A stretch of DNA of 64,000 nt from contig CAKUHA010000002.1 of NCBI GenBank assembly GCA_934655755.1, positions 62,001 to 126,000 on the forward strand. Direction: 5' to 3'. Shown here piece after piece: positions 31,481 to 38,896 of the stretch. Position 1 is the stretch's first letter. The number at the start of each line of letters is the position of its first letter. Under the pieces are notes generated by a model that saw nothing but the letters and a program-made list of their open reading frames with translations, did not search any database and had not been told where the DNA came from. A program made the position numbers and the translations under genes. This DNA comes from an uncultured Collinsella sp. GTDB lineage: Bacteria; Actinomycetota; Coriobacteriia; Coriobacteriales; Coriobacteriaceae.

Positions 31481-31690
31481 CAAAAAATGCCAAATATGAG
31501 TACTGTTGCAAAAGTTGTGCCATATTTTTTGGCCTGTTTTGAGCTTAAAGTTAAATTATCTAACCCCCTATGGACATAAATTGGTGACTTCCAGACCCTA
31601 TAAATCGCTCATTTCGATCAATTTGTCCCCGAATTTGCTGTTACTAAATTGGTGACAGTACTCATATTTGCCACTTTTTGCCCACAGGGT
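31481..31690. mobile_element. 210-bp AT-rich element with 36-bp terminal inverted repeats (MITE-like)
   Basis: The left end begins ACCCTGTGGGCAAAAAATG and the right end is its inverted copy; the 36-bp ends match at 34 positions. The interior (about 140 bp) is far more AT-rich than the surroundings, has no gene, and carries the string TAAATTGGTGAC twice. I see no clear target-site duplication. It fills most of the gap between the permease terminator and the HPr gene. It may be a non-autonomous transposon remnant or a structured intergenic element. Confidence 0.6.
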
Positions 31691-31782
31691 ATCCGAAAGG
31701 GTCCTCGACAAGCATCTAACGGTACAATAACTACCACGTGGCTGGGTTTGCCGGCCGAATGAGCGATGCCGTGGGAGGGGAC

Positions 31783-32031
31783 ATGGTCGAGTTTACAAAG
31801 ACGATTAAAGATCCGTTGGGACTGCATGCCCGCCCGGTTGCGCTGCTCTACGACATCATTGCCAGGCACCGCAGCGACGTGTCGGTCAGCATTGGCGACC
31901 GCCATACCGATGGCCGCGACGTTATGGGCCTCATGGCTCTCTACGGCGAGTGCGGCGAGGACATCATCTTCCGCGTCTCGGGCGTGGACGAGGCCTCCTG
32001 CGTTACATCGATCAGAAATCTCTCGCTCTAA
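31783..32031 (+). CDS. HPr-family phosphocarrier protein with Asp at position 46
   Basis: 82 residues, the standard size. The phospho-accepting His15 lies in GLHARPVA, as in PTS HPr. The regulatory serine of low-GC Gram-positives, Ser46 of KSIMGVMSL, is replaced by Asp: RDVMGLMAL (Asp46). HPr carries phosphate from enzyme I to sugar-specific IIA proteins. With Asp46 it cannot be phosphorylated by HPr kinase and may mimic the Ser-phosphorylated form. GGGAGGGG precedes the ATG at 31783; an upstream in-frame GTG/ATG would add 10-15 non-homologous residues. It stands alone, away from ptsI or IIA genes. Confidence 0.88.
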   Translation: MVEFTKTIKDPLGLHARPVALLYDIIARHRSDVSVSIGDRHTDGRDVMGLMALYGECGEDIIFRVSGVDEASCVTSIRNLSL

Positions 32032-32040
32032 GCGCAGCGT

Positions 32041-32067
32041 GTGACAAAGGGACAGTCCCTTTGTCAC
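32041..32067. repeat. Perfect hairpin after the HPr gene
   Basis: GTGACAAAGGGAC pairs with its complement GTCCCTTTGTCAC around a single A-containing centre, 10 bp after the stop codon. Confidence 0.6.
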
Positions 32068-32082
32068 ATTCATTGGTATCAA

Positions 32083-32117
32083 AAGGCGCGGCAAAGGACA
32101 GCCCTTTGCCGCGCCTT
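32083..32117 (+). terminator. Terminator hairpin between HPr and feo genes
   Basis: AAGGCGCGGCAAAGG pairs with CCTTTGCCGCGCCTT, followed by CTTTGTTT. Its CAAAGGACAG apex echoes the hairpin at 32041. Confidence 0.65.
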
Positions 32118-32168
32118 CTTTGTTTCACATAGGAAACTTTTTCGAAAACTGAATAGGGACCCTTCCCA

Positions 32169-32222
32169 AAAAGTTAACCACGTGCTAGTTTACTAAGGCG
32201 AACATAGACGTGGTTAACTTTT
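32169..32222. promoter_or_regulatory. Inverted 15-mers upstream of feoA
   Basis: AAAAGTTAACCACGT (32169) and its exact inverse ACGTGGTTAACTTTT (32208) are 24 bp apart, about 45 bp before the first feoA. They probably bind an iron-responsive regulator (DtxR/IdeR or Fur class); the inner sequence TAGTTTACTAAGG may hold the -10. Confidence 0.5.
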
Positions 32223-32265
32223 GCCGTGTCGATGTTGAGGACGATTCGATGTTAGGAGCCCAGTC

Positions 32266-32508
32266 ATGTCTTGCGGACCGCAGATGCCGGCCATGCCGCT
32301 TTCGATGGTGAAGGCGGGCGAAACCGTGCGCGTGTCTCGTGTAAAGGGCAACGAGGACATGAAACACCACCTCAAGGACCTCGGCTTTGTCGAGGGTAGC
32401 GAGATTCACGTGGTGAGCTCGAGCGGCGCCAACATCATCGTTACCGTGCTGGGCGCCCGCTTTGGTATCGATTCCAAAGTGGCCATGCACATCATGACCG
32501 TCGGTTAG
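32266..32508 (+). CDS. feoA: FeoA-domain protein (first copy)
   Basis: 80 residues with the SH3-like FeoA fold: MVKAGETVRVSRVKGNEDMKHHLKDLGFVEGSEIHVV and the closing ARFGIDSKVAMHIMTV strand. FeoA is a small cytoplasmic partner of the FeoB ferrous-iron transporter. The N-terminus has an extra MSCGPQMPAMPLS with one Cys. First gene of a feoA-feoA-feoB run. GGAG lies eight bases before the ATG. Confidence 0.92.
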   Translation: MSCGPQMPAMPLSMVKAGETVRVSRVKGNEDMKHHLKDLGFVEGSEIHVVSSSGANIIVTVLGARFGIDSKVAMHIMTVG

Positions 32509-32548
32509 ACGACGGTATTTTTGCAAGTACTGAAAGGGGGACAAGTAA

Positions 32549-32770
32549 ATGAAGACGTTGGGTGACGTTAAGGTGGGCGAGAGCTCTACCATCGTCAAGC
32601 TTCACGGTGAGGGTGCACTTCGCCGCCACCTTATGGACCTGGGGCTCATCAAGGGCACGTCGTTTAAGGTCGTGAAGGTCGCACCGCTCGGAGATCCGGT
32701 CGAGATCAACGTGCGCGGCTACGAGCTTTCCATCCGCAAGGAGGAGGCCGCCGTCGTCGAGGTCCAGTAA
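32549..32770 (+). CDS. feoA: FeoA-domain protein (second copy)
   Basis: 73-residue FeoA with the consensus LHGEGALRRHLMDLGLIKGTSFKVVKVAPLGDPVEINVRGYELSIRKEEAAVVEV, closer to the family norm than the upstream copy. AAAGGGGG precedes the ATG. The two divergent FeoA copies may each contact FeoB. A palindrome and 125 bp separate it from feoB. Confidence 0.94.
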   Translation: MKTLGDVKVGESSTIVKLHGEGALRRHLMDLGLIKGTSFKVVKVAPLGDPVEINVRGYELSIRKEEAAVVEVQ

Positions 32771-32800
32771 AAGGGCCCGAGGCGCACATTTCTGCAGATA

Positions 32801-32820
32801 AAGTTAGGTTTTTCTAACTT
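32801..32820. promoter_or_regulatory. Palindrome upstream of feoB
   Basis: AAGTTAG-GTTTTT-CTAACTT resembles DtxR-family iron boxes (TTAGGTTAG type). It lies 76 bp before feoB and could control an internal promoter. Confidence 0.5.
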
Positions 32821-32895
32821 AATCCAGCATCTTTGAAGCACACTATCCAGCCCGTGCGGAGAAAGCAGCGCGGGCAAACAAGGAAGAAGGATTGA

Positions 32896-35223
32896 ATGGC
32901 GGATTCTCAGATCCATGTCGCACTGGCGGGTAACCCCAACTGCGGCAAGACCACGCTTTTCAACCTGATCACCGGCGCCAACGGCTACGTTGGCAACTGG
33001 CCCGGTGTCACGGTTGAGAAAAAGGAGGCCAAGCTCCTGAGTGATAAGAGCGTCACGATTACGGACCTCCCCGGCATCTACTCGCTTTCCCCCTACAGCC
33101 CCGAGGAGCAGTGCTCGCGCGATTACCTCATGAGCGGCGAGCCCGATGTCGTCGTCCAGGTAGTCGACGCCACCAACCTCGAGCGCAACCTGTACCTGGC
33201 GCTTCAGGTTATCGAGACCGGTCTTCCCGTGGTCGTCGCCCTCAACATGGCCGACCTGGTCGAGAAGAACGGCGATAAGATCGACACCGACAAGCTTTCC
33301 AAGAAGCTCGGCTGCCCGGTCATGATGATTTCGGCTCTTAAGAACAAGGGCATCACGGAGCTGTTCGATCAGGTCAAAAAGTCTGCTGCCACCAAGGGCC
33401 AGGTGCCGGAGCACAAGTTCGACTCTTCCATCGAGGACGTTCTGACCCACATCGAGAACAACCTGCCGGATAGCGTCCCCGCCAACAAGCGCCGCTACTA
33501 CGCCGTCAAGCTGTTCGAGCGCGATGCGGACGCCTGCAAGCTCATCAACCTCACCAAGGAGAAGGCCGCTCGCGTGGAGCAGCTGGTCGCCCAGTGCGAG
33601 CAGGACTGCGACGACGACGCCGAGTCCATCATCACTGGCGAGCGCTACGGCGTCATCGCCCACATCATCGACGAGTGCATGACCAAGGCCCCCGCCAAGA
33701 TGAGCACCTCCGAGAAGATCGACCGCGTGGTTACCAACCGTATCCTGGGCCTGCCGATCTTTGTGGTCATCATGTTCTGCGTGTACTACATTGCCGTCTC
33801 CACCCTGGGCGGCACGGTGACCGACTTTACCAACGACCAGCTCTTCGGTACCGATGGCTGGTACGTGCTCGGTCAGGGTCGCGATGCCTACGACGAGGCG
33901 GTCGAGGCTGCGGGCGACGACGCCGATTCGGTCGATCCGGCGGAGTATGGCCCCTATGTCCCCGGCATTACCACCGTGGTGCACGACGCCCTCGTGGCGG
34001 GCGGTACTGAGGACGGCGGTCTGGTCGACTCGCTCGTCTGTGACGGTATCGTCGGCGGCCTGGGTGCCATCTTCGGCTTCGTGCCGCAGATGTTCCTGCT
34101 CTTTGTGATGCTGTCCTTCCTGGAGGACTGCGGCTACATGGCCCGCGTCGCCTTCATCATGGACCGCGTGTTCCGCCGCTTCGGCCTGTCCGGTAAGTCC
34201 TTCATCCCCATGCTCGTGTCCTCGGGCTGCGGCGTCCCCGGCGTCATGGCTACTAAGACCATCGAGAACGAGAAGGACCGCCGCATGACGGTCATGACCA
34301 CCACGTTCATCCCCTGCGGCGCTAAGCTGCCGATCATCGCCCTGCTCATGGGTTCCATCATCGGCGACTCTTCCACCACCGCCGCGTGGATCAGCCCGCT
34401 CTTCTACTTCCTGGGTGTCTTTGCCGTCATCGGTTCGGGCCTGATGCTCAAGAAGACCAAGCTCTTCGCCGGCCGTCCCACGCCGTTTGTCATGGAGCTG
34501 CCTGCCTACCACTTCCCGGCGATCCGTTCTTGGGCGCTGCATGTGTGGGAGCGCTGCTGGGCCTTTATCAAGAAGGCCGGCACGGTTATCTTCGCTTCTA
34601 CCGTCGTGGTTTGGTTCCTGTCCAACTTCGGCAGCTACAACGGCGCCTTTGGCTTCCTGCCTGCCATGGACGGTATCCCCGAGGAGTTTATGGACTACTC
34701 CGTGCTCGCTATGCTCGGCAACCTGGTCGCCTGGATCTTCGCGCCGCTCGGCTTTAACACCTGGCAGGCAACCGCGCTGACCGTCTCGGGCCTCGTCGCC
34801 AAGGAGAACGTCGTCGCTACTGCCGGCTCGCTGTTGTCCGTTGCCGACGCTGCCGAGACCGACCCCAGCCTGTGGACCGCGTTCGCCGGCATGTTCCCGA
34901 CCATGGGTGCTTGTGTGGCCTTTGGTGCCTTCAACCTGCTGTGCGCACCGTGCTTTGCCGCCATGGGTACCATCCGCAACCAGATGGACTCTGGCAAGTG
35001 GACTGCAATCGCTATTGGCTACGAGTGCGCCTTCGCTTGGGTGATCGGCCTGTTCATCAACCAGTTCTACAACCTGCTTGTTCTGGGTCAGTTTGGTATC
35101 TGGACGGTTGTCGCCATCGTGCTGCTGGTCGCGATGCTCTTCCAGATCTTCCGTCCCATGCCTAAGCATGCCTGGACCGACGAGGACGAGACCAACACCG
35201 CCTCCGCCGCTGTTTCCGCCTAA
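32896..35223 (+). CDS. feoB: Ferrous iron transport protein B
   Basis: 775 residues. The N-terminal G domain has G1 GNPNCGKTTLFN (12-23), G3 in DLPGIYSLSPY and the NMAD G4 element, followed by a helical GDI region. The C-terminal membrane part carries two Gate motifs, including SGCGVPGVMATKTIENEKDRRMT, with the conserved Cys thought to line the pore. It imports Fe2+ across the cytoplasmic membrane, as expected in an anaerobe. An insertion (about 315-355, acidic) lies between the first two spans. AAGGAAG and then GGAT precede the ATG. Confidence 0.97.
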   Translation: MADSQIHVALAGNPNCGKTTLFNLITGANGYVGNWPGVTVEKKEAKLLSDKSVTITDLPGIYSLSPYSPEEQCSRDYLMSGEPDVVVQVVDATNLERNLYLALQVIETGLPVVVALNMADLVEKNGDKIDTDKLSKKLGCPVMMISALKNKGITELFDQVKKSAATKGQVPEHKFDSSIEDVLTHIENNLPDSVPANKRRYYAVKLFERDADACKLINLTKEKAARVEQLVAQCEQDCDDDAESIITGERYGVIAHIIDECMTKAPAKMSTSEKIDRVVTNRILGLPIFVVIMFCVYYIAVSTLGGTVTDFTNDQLFGTDGWYVLGQGRDAYDEAVEAAGDDADSVDPAEYGPYVPGITTVVHDALVAGGTEDGGLVDSLVCDGIVGGLGAIFGFVPQMFLLFVMLSFLEDCGYMARVAFIMDRVFRRFGLSGKSFIPMLVSSGCGVPGVMATKTIENEKDRRMTVMTTTFIPCGAKLPIIALLMGSIIGDSSTTAAWISPLFYFLGVFAVIGSGLMLKKTKLFAGRPTPFVMELPAYHFPAIRSWALHVWERCWAFIKKAGTVIFASTVVVWFLSNFGSYNGAFGFLPAMDGIPEEFMDYSVLAMLGNLVAWIFAPLGFNTWQATALTVSGLVAKENVVATAGSLLSVADAAETDPSLWTAFAGMFPTMGACVAFGAFNLLCAPCFAAMGTIRNQMDSGKWTAIAIGYECAFAWVIGLFINQFYNLLVLGQFGIWTVVAIVLLVAMLFQIFRPMPKHAWTDEDETNTASAAVSA

Positions 35224-35252
35224 GTCCAGATAAGGGCGAGCCCCTTTCCACG

Positions 35253-35286
35253 AAGCCCGGGTATCCTCGCGATACTCGGGCTTTTT
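35253..35286 (+). terminator. Terminator of feoB
   Basis: AAGCCCGGGTATC and GATACTCGGGCTT with five T residues, 30 bp after the stop. Confidence 0.85.
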
Positions 35287-35296
35287 GGTGCACCAG

Positions 35297-35369
35297 CTAA
35301 GTTGCGGTGGAATAGTTCCTGTTCGGCGGCCTGGATGGCGAATCTAGGAACTATTTCACCGCAACTTAG
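35297..35369. repeat. AGTTGCGGTG palindromic repeat, copy 1
   Basis: CTAAGTTGCGGTGGAATAG pairs with CTATTTCACCGCAACTTAG; the stem includes G-T pairs. The loop holds TGTTCGGCGGCC. This is one of five intergenic copies in the window (also near 52233, 56131, 60849 and 61702). Confidence 0.8.
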
Positions 35370-35484
35370 TTGATGGGGGAGATGTGGCGTTTCCGCAGAT
35401 AAAACCGACCAAAATAAACCTGTCCCTTTTTGGCGGGTGGGGGATGGTGTAAAGTAAGTGGTGGTTAACTAGAGGAGGCTTGCT

Positions 35485-35685
35485 ATGGCACCTATCGATA
35501 TTGTTGTTCTGGCCGTTATCGGCATTGCGTTTGTCGCTGTGTGCGTGCGCATCTACCGCAAGGGCACTTGCGCCGACTGCGCCCAGGGCGGCGTTTGCAC
35601 GGGGCATTGCTCCAACAAGAAGACCTGCGCGGCGCTTAAAGGCGTGGACAAGATTGCCGAGGATCTTGGTCGCGGCATTCAGTAA
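35485..35685 (+). CDS. FeoB-associated Cys-rich membrane protein
   Basis: 66 residues: one N-terminal membrane helix (IDIVVLAVIGIAFVAVCVRIY) then a Cys-rich cytoplasmic tail (CADCAQGGVCTGHCSNKKTC). Such small proteins often follow feoB in anaerobes and may hand over or sense Fe2+, a role like FeoC. GAGGAGG precedes the ATG. It is separated from feoB by a terminator and a palindromic repeat, so it may be transcribed on its own. Confidence 0.85.
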   Translation: MAPIDIVVLAVIGIAFVAVCVRIYRKGTCADCAQGGVCTGHCSNKKTCAALKGVDKIAEDLGRGIQ

Positions 35686-35701
35686 TAAAACCCAGGCTCA
35701 A

Positions 35702-35735
35702 ACGCCCCGCGAGCATCCGTTCGCGGGGCGTTTTT
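35702..35735 (+). terminator. Terminator after the Cys-rich protein
   Basis: ACGCCCCGCGA, short loop, TCGCGGGGCGTTTTT. Confidence 0.9.
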
Positions 35736-35830
35736 CGCATTTGGGGGTAGGTATGGAGAGTAAACGAATGATTTTGGGGTATCGTTAACCGTATTGTTAA
35801 TTAGCAACTTACCAACACCGGAGTAACTCT

Positions 35831-36910
35831 ATGAGCGCTCGCGTAACCATGAAGGACATAGCCGCCGAGCTCGGCGTTTCCATCAATACCGTGCACAAAG
35901 CCCTGACGGGCAAGGCCGGCGTGAGCGAGTCCGTGCGCGCCAAAGTTAACGATAAGGCCGAGGAGATGGGTTATCACCGCAACACGAGCGCTTCGAGTCT
36001 GCGTCGCAAGGACATCAACCTGACCTTTTGCCTGCCGTGCGCATCGCGCGAGGGTGCTTACTTCTATCGCTACCTGTGGGAAGGCTGCAATCGCTTTGAG
36101 CAGGAGGTTATCGACCAGGGCATTAGCGTCGAGCGCGTCGAGTTTGGCGTCGGCGGCTATGCCGATGCGCTCGAGCAGATTGATGAACGCCTGCAAGTGG
36201 GCGAGAAGATCGACGGCCTGCTTGCTTATGTCCCGGGCGACGATCGCGCGACCCACCTGCTGGAGCAGATTGCCGAGGCGGGTGTGGCGATTGAGCTCGT
36301 CGATGGCGACCGTCCGCACCTCGACCGCCTGGGCGCCAGCTTGGCCGATTATTCGACAGCGGGTAGCCTAATGGCCGAGCAGGCGGCCAACCTGGTTCAT
36401 GCCGCTGGTGCCGATGCCCGCGTTCTACTCTTGGCGGGCGATCCCTATACCGATTCGCACTATCTGACTGCTCGCGCCTTCCATACGTACCTGCGCGAGC
36501 ATAATGTTCCCTGGCAGGTTGAGGATCTTACCGGTGCGCACGCCCAGGTCAAGCAGCTCGAGCGCGAGCTCAAGAACCGTCTCAATGGCCCGGATGCACC
36601 CGAGCTTATCTGCAGTGTGTTCGCGGTGGGCTCCGAGCTGGTGGCCGATGCGCTCATTTCGGCGGGCAAAGCGGGCGAGGTCATGGTAATCGGCAACGAC
36701 CTGTTCCCCGAGAGCGCGCTTGCCCTGCGTCGCGGTATCTTTACCAATATCGTCTACAAGGACCCGGTGGGTTTGGCCTACCGCGGTGCCAAGACGCTGG
36801 GCAATTACTTGCTGTGGGGTAAAGCGCCTGCGGACCCCGTGCAAAAGGGTGCCGTGGAGATGGTGTTTGCCAGCAACGTCGATCGTTACTGCAAGCTCGC
36901 GGGCATCTAG
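35831..36910 (+). CDS. LacI-family regulator, probable controller of the uronate regulon
   Basis: 359 residues. LacI helix-turn-helix at about 5-28: VTMKDIAAELGVSINTVHKALTGKAG. The recognition helix has TVHKAL where most members have TVSRAL, an unusual change at a base-contacting position. The rest is a periplasmic-binding-protein-like effector domain (about 60-350). It lies just upstream of uxaC and in the same direction. The palindrome TGAACGTTCA, with the central CG expected of LacI operators, occurs at uxaC, the transporter, GH105 and kduD but not at its own promoter. I infer that it represses the pectin/galacturonate genes. The effector could be galacturonate, tagaturonate or KDG. Confidence 0.85.
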   Translation: MSARVTMKDIAAELGVSINTVHKALTGKAGVSESVRAKVNDKAEEMGYHRNTSASSLRRKDINLTFCLPCASREGAYFYRYLWEGCNRFEQEVIDQGISVERVEFGVGGYADALEQIDERLQVGEKIDGLLAYVPGDDRATHLLEQIAEAGVAIELVDGDRPHLDRLGASLADYSTAGSLMAEQAANLVHAAGADARVLLLAGDPYTDSHYLTARAFHTYLREHNVPWQVEDLTGAHAQVKQLERELKNRLNGPDAPELICSVFAVGSELVADALISAGKAGEVMVIGNDLFPESALALRRGIFTNIVYKDPVGLAYRGAKTLGNYLLWGKAPADPVQKGAVEMVFASNVDRYCKLAGI

Positions 36911-36935
36911 CCAGTTTGGGCGGGTACCCCCGCTA

Positions 36936-37136
36936 GCGACGTGCATTTTTGAGAGAATTCAGCAGCGGTGAGTCCCGGAGAGGGGCATAACGACTGTTTT
37001 GAGGGCCTTTGGTGGCGGATTTTGCCATCAAAGGCCCTTAGTTGTGCCAATCAAGCACGGCGTATGGGGCAAATGAGGTGCTTCGGGCTGTATTTGGGAC
37101 CCTGCGCTGCAGAATACTCTCAAAAATGCACGTCGC
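36936..37136. mobile_element. 201-bp element with 32-bp terminal inverted repeats
   Basis: The ends GCGACGTGCATTTTTGAGAG are identical and inverted; the full 32-bp ends differ at two positions. The interior folds into two further hairpins: GGGCCTTTGGTGGC with GCCATCAAAGGCCC, and AAGCAC with GTGCTT. No coding potential. It is either a MITE-like element or a large structured RNA in the gap between the LacI gene and uxaC. No target-site duplication is seen. Confidence 0.6.
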
Positions 37137-37264
37137 ATGGGGACCCACCCTGACGGAAGGCGCTATGAGCCCATAGTCGGATGGCTTTGCGGGCCGCGAT
37201 ATGTGCGGCGCGATCCTTGTGACAACCGTTAAACCCCCAAAATCTACCGTTCACCCCGTGATGG

Positions 37265-37320
37265 TTAGGTGAACGTTCACCTAACGTGCCATTTTGCACT
37301 ACTATAGTGAACGTTCACCT
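37265..37320 (+). promoter_or_regulatory. uxaCBA promoter with paired TGAACGTTCA operators
   Basis: Operator 1, TTAGGTGAACGTTCACCTAA (37265-37284), is a perfect 20-bp palindrome. A promoter fits with -35 TTCACC (37276-37281, inside operator 1), 18 bp, -10 TACTAT (37300-37305). Operator 2, AGTGAACGTTCACCT (37306-37320), starts at the base after the -10. Operator centres are 38 bp apart. Confidence 0.8.
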
Positions 37321-37372
37321 AGAGGATAACGGGCGCAAGGTGCACCCGCTCCGCCAACAGAGGGGTTGTTTG

Positions 37373-38800
37373 ATGAAAAACTTCATGGACGATCAGGATT
37401 TCCTGCTGAGCACTAAGACCGGCGAGGACCTGTTCCACAACTTTGCCGAGGGCATGCCCATCGTCGACTACCACTGCCACATCTCTCCCAAGGAGATCTG
37501 GGATGACAAGCGTTTTGAGAACATCACCGAGGTCTGGCTGGGCGGCGACCACTACAAGTGGCGCCTGATGCGTGCCAACGGCGTCGACGAGCGCTTCATC
37601 ACCGGCGATGCCCCTGCTCGCGAGAAGTTCCAGAAGTGGGCCGAGACCCTGGGCCGTTGCGTGGGCAACCCGGTCTTTGAGTGGAGCCACCTGGAACTCA
37701 AGCGTTTCTTTGGCTACGAGGGCGTCCTCAACGGCAATACCGCCCAGGAGGTCTGGGACCTCGCCAACGCTAAGCTCGCCGAGGCCAGCTTCACCTGCCG
37801 CAACTTGATCAAGCAGTCCAACGTCCGCATGATCTGCACCACCGACGACCCCGCCGACAGCTTTGAGTGGCACAAGAAGATTGCCGCCGACGAGAGCTTC
37901 GATGTCCAGGTCGTCCCGGCCATGCGCCCCGACGCCGCCCTGCGCATCGAGCGTGGCCAGGAGTTCGCCGACTACTGCAAGCATCTCTCCGAGGTCGCCG
38001 GTGTTGAGGTCAACGACTTCGAGGGCATGAAGGCCGCTATTTCCAAGCGCTACGACGTTGCCCACGAGCTGGGCTGCCGTGCCTCCGACCACGCACTCGA
38101 CTACGTCATGTATGTCCCGGCTTCTGCCGAGGAGATCGAGGCCATCTTCGCTAAGGGTCTGGCCGCCGAGCCGCTCACCGAGGAAGAGGTCCTCAAGTAC
38201 AAGACCGCCTTTATGCAGTTTGTCGCCGGCGAGTATGTCCGCCTGGGCTGGGCCATGCAGCTGCACTTTGGCTGCAAGCGCGACAACAACCGTGCCATGT
38301 TCGCCAAGCTCGGTCCCGATACCGGTTACGACTGCATCTCCAACTACACGCCGTCTGACCAGCTCGCCGATTTCCTCAACTCCATCCAGGAGACCTGCGG
38401 CCTGCCCAAGACCATCCTGTACAGCCTGAACCCCATCGATAACACCATGATCGATACCGTCATGGGCTGCTTCCAGGAGGCCCCGACTGCCGGCAAGATC
38501 CAGAACGGTTCCGCTTGGTGGTTCAACGACAACGAGGTCGGCATGCGCGAGCAGCTCACGGCCCTTGCCAACGAGGGCGTTCTGGGCAACTTCGTCGGCA
38601 TGCTCACCGACTCCCGTTCCTTCCTGTCCTATCCGCGTCACGAGTACTTCCGCCGCGTGCTGTGCAGTGTGATCGGCGAGTGGGTCGAGCAGGGCAAGTA
38701 CCCCGCCGACATGGAGCTGCTGGGCACCATCGTGCGCGATATCAGCTACAACAACTCTGTCCGCTACTTCGGTTTTGACCTGGACACCGTCGAGGCCTAA
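37373..38800 (+). CDS. uxaC: Uronate isomerase UxaC
   Basis: 475-residue amidohydrolase-fold enzyme converting D-galacturonate to D-tagaturonate (and D-glucuronate to D-fructuronate). The metal motif is DYHCHISPKEIWDD near residue 27. WWFNDNEVGM and LTDSRSFLSYPRHEYFRRVLC near the C-terminus are conserved in UxaC. The start is the ATG at 37373 with AGAGGGG upstream. First structural gene of uxaC-uxaB-uxaA, under paired operators. Confidence 0.96.
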   Translation: MKNFMDDQDFLLSTKTGEDLFHNFAEGMPIVDYHCHISPKEIWDDKRFENITEVWLGGDHYKWRLMRANGVDERFITGDAPAREKFQKWAETLGRCVGNPVFEWSHLELKRFFGYEGVLNGNTAQEVWDLANAKLAEASFTCRNLIKQSNVRMICTTDDPADSFEWHKKIAADESFDVQVVPAMRPDAALRIERGQEFADYCKHLSEVAGVEVNDFEGMKAAISKRYDVAHELGCRASDHALDYVMYVPASAEEIEAIFAKGLAAEPLTEEEVLKYKTAFMQFVAGEYVRLGWAMQLHFGCKRDNNRAMFAKLGPDTGYDCISNYTPSDQLADFLNSIQETCGLPKTILYSLNPIDNTMIDTVMGCFQEAPTAGKIQNGSAWWFNDNEVGMREQLTALANEGVLGNFVGMLTDSRSFLSYPRHEYFRRVLCSVIGEWVEQGKYPADMELLGTIVRDISYNNSVRYFGFDLDTVEA

Positions 38801-38896
38801 GTTCGCACCGAATCACATCGAACCTGGGAGCGCCGTCGCCACACGCGGCGCCCCCGGCAAGCTTGCACGCTAACAAACGCCTAAGGAGATACATAG

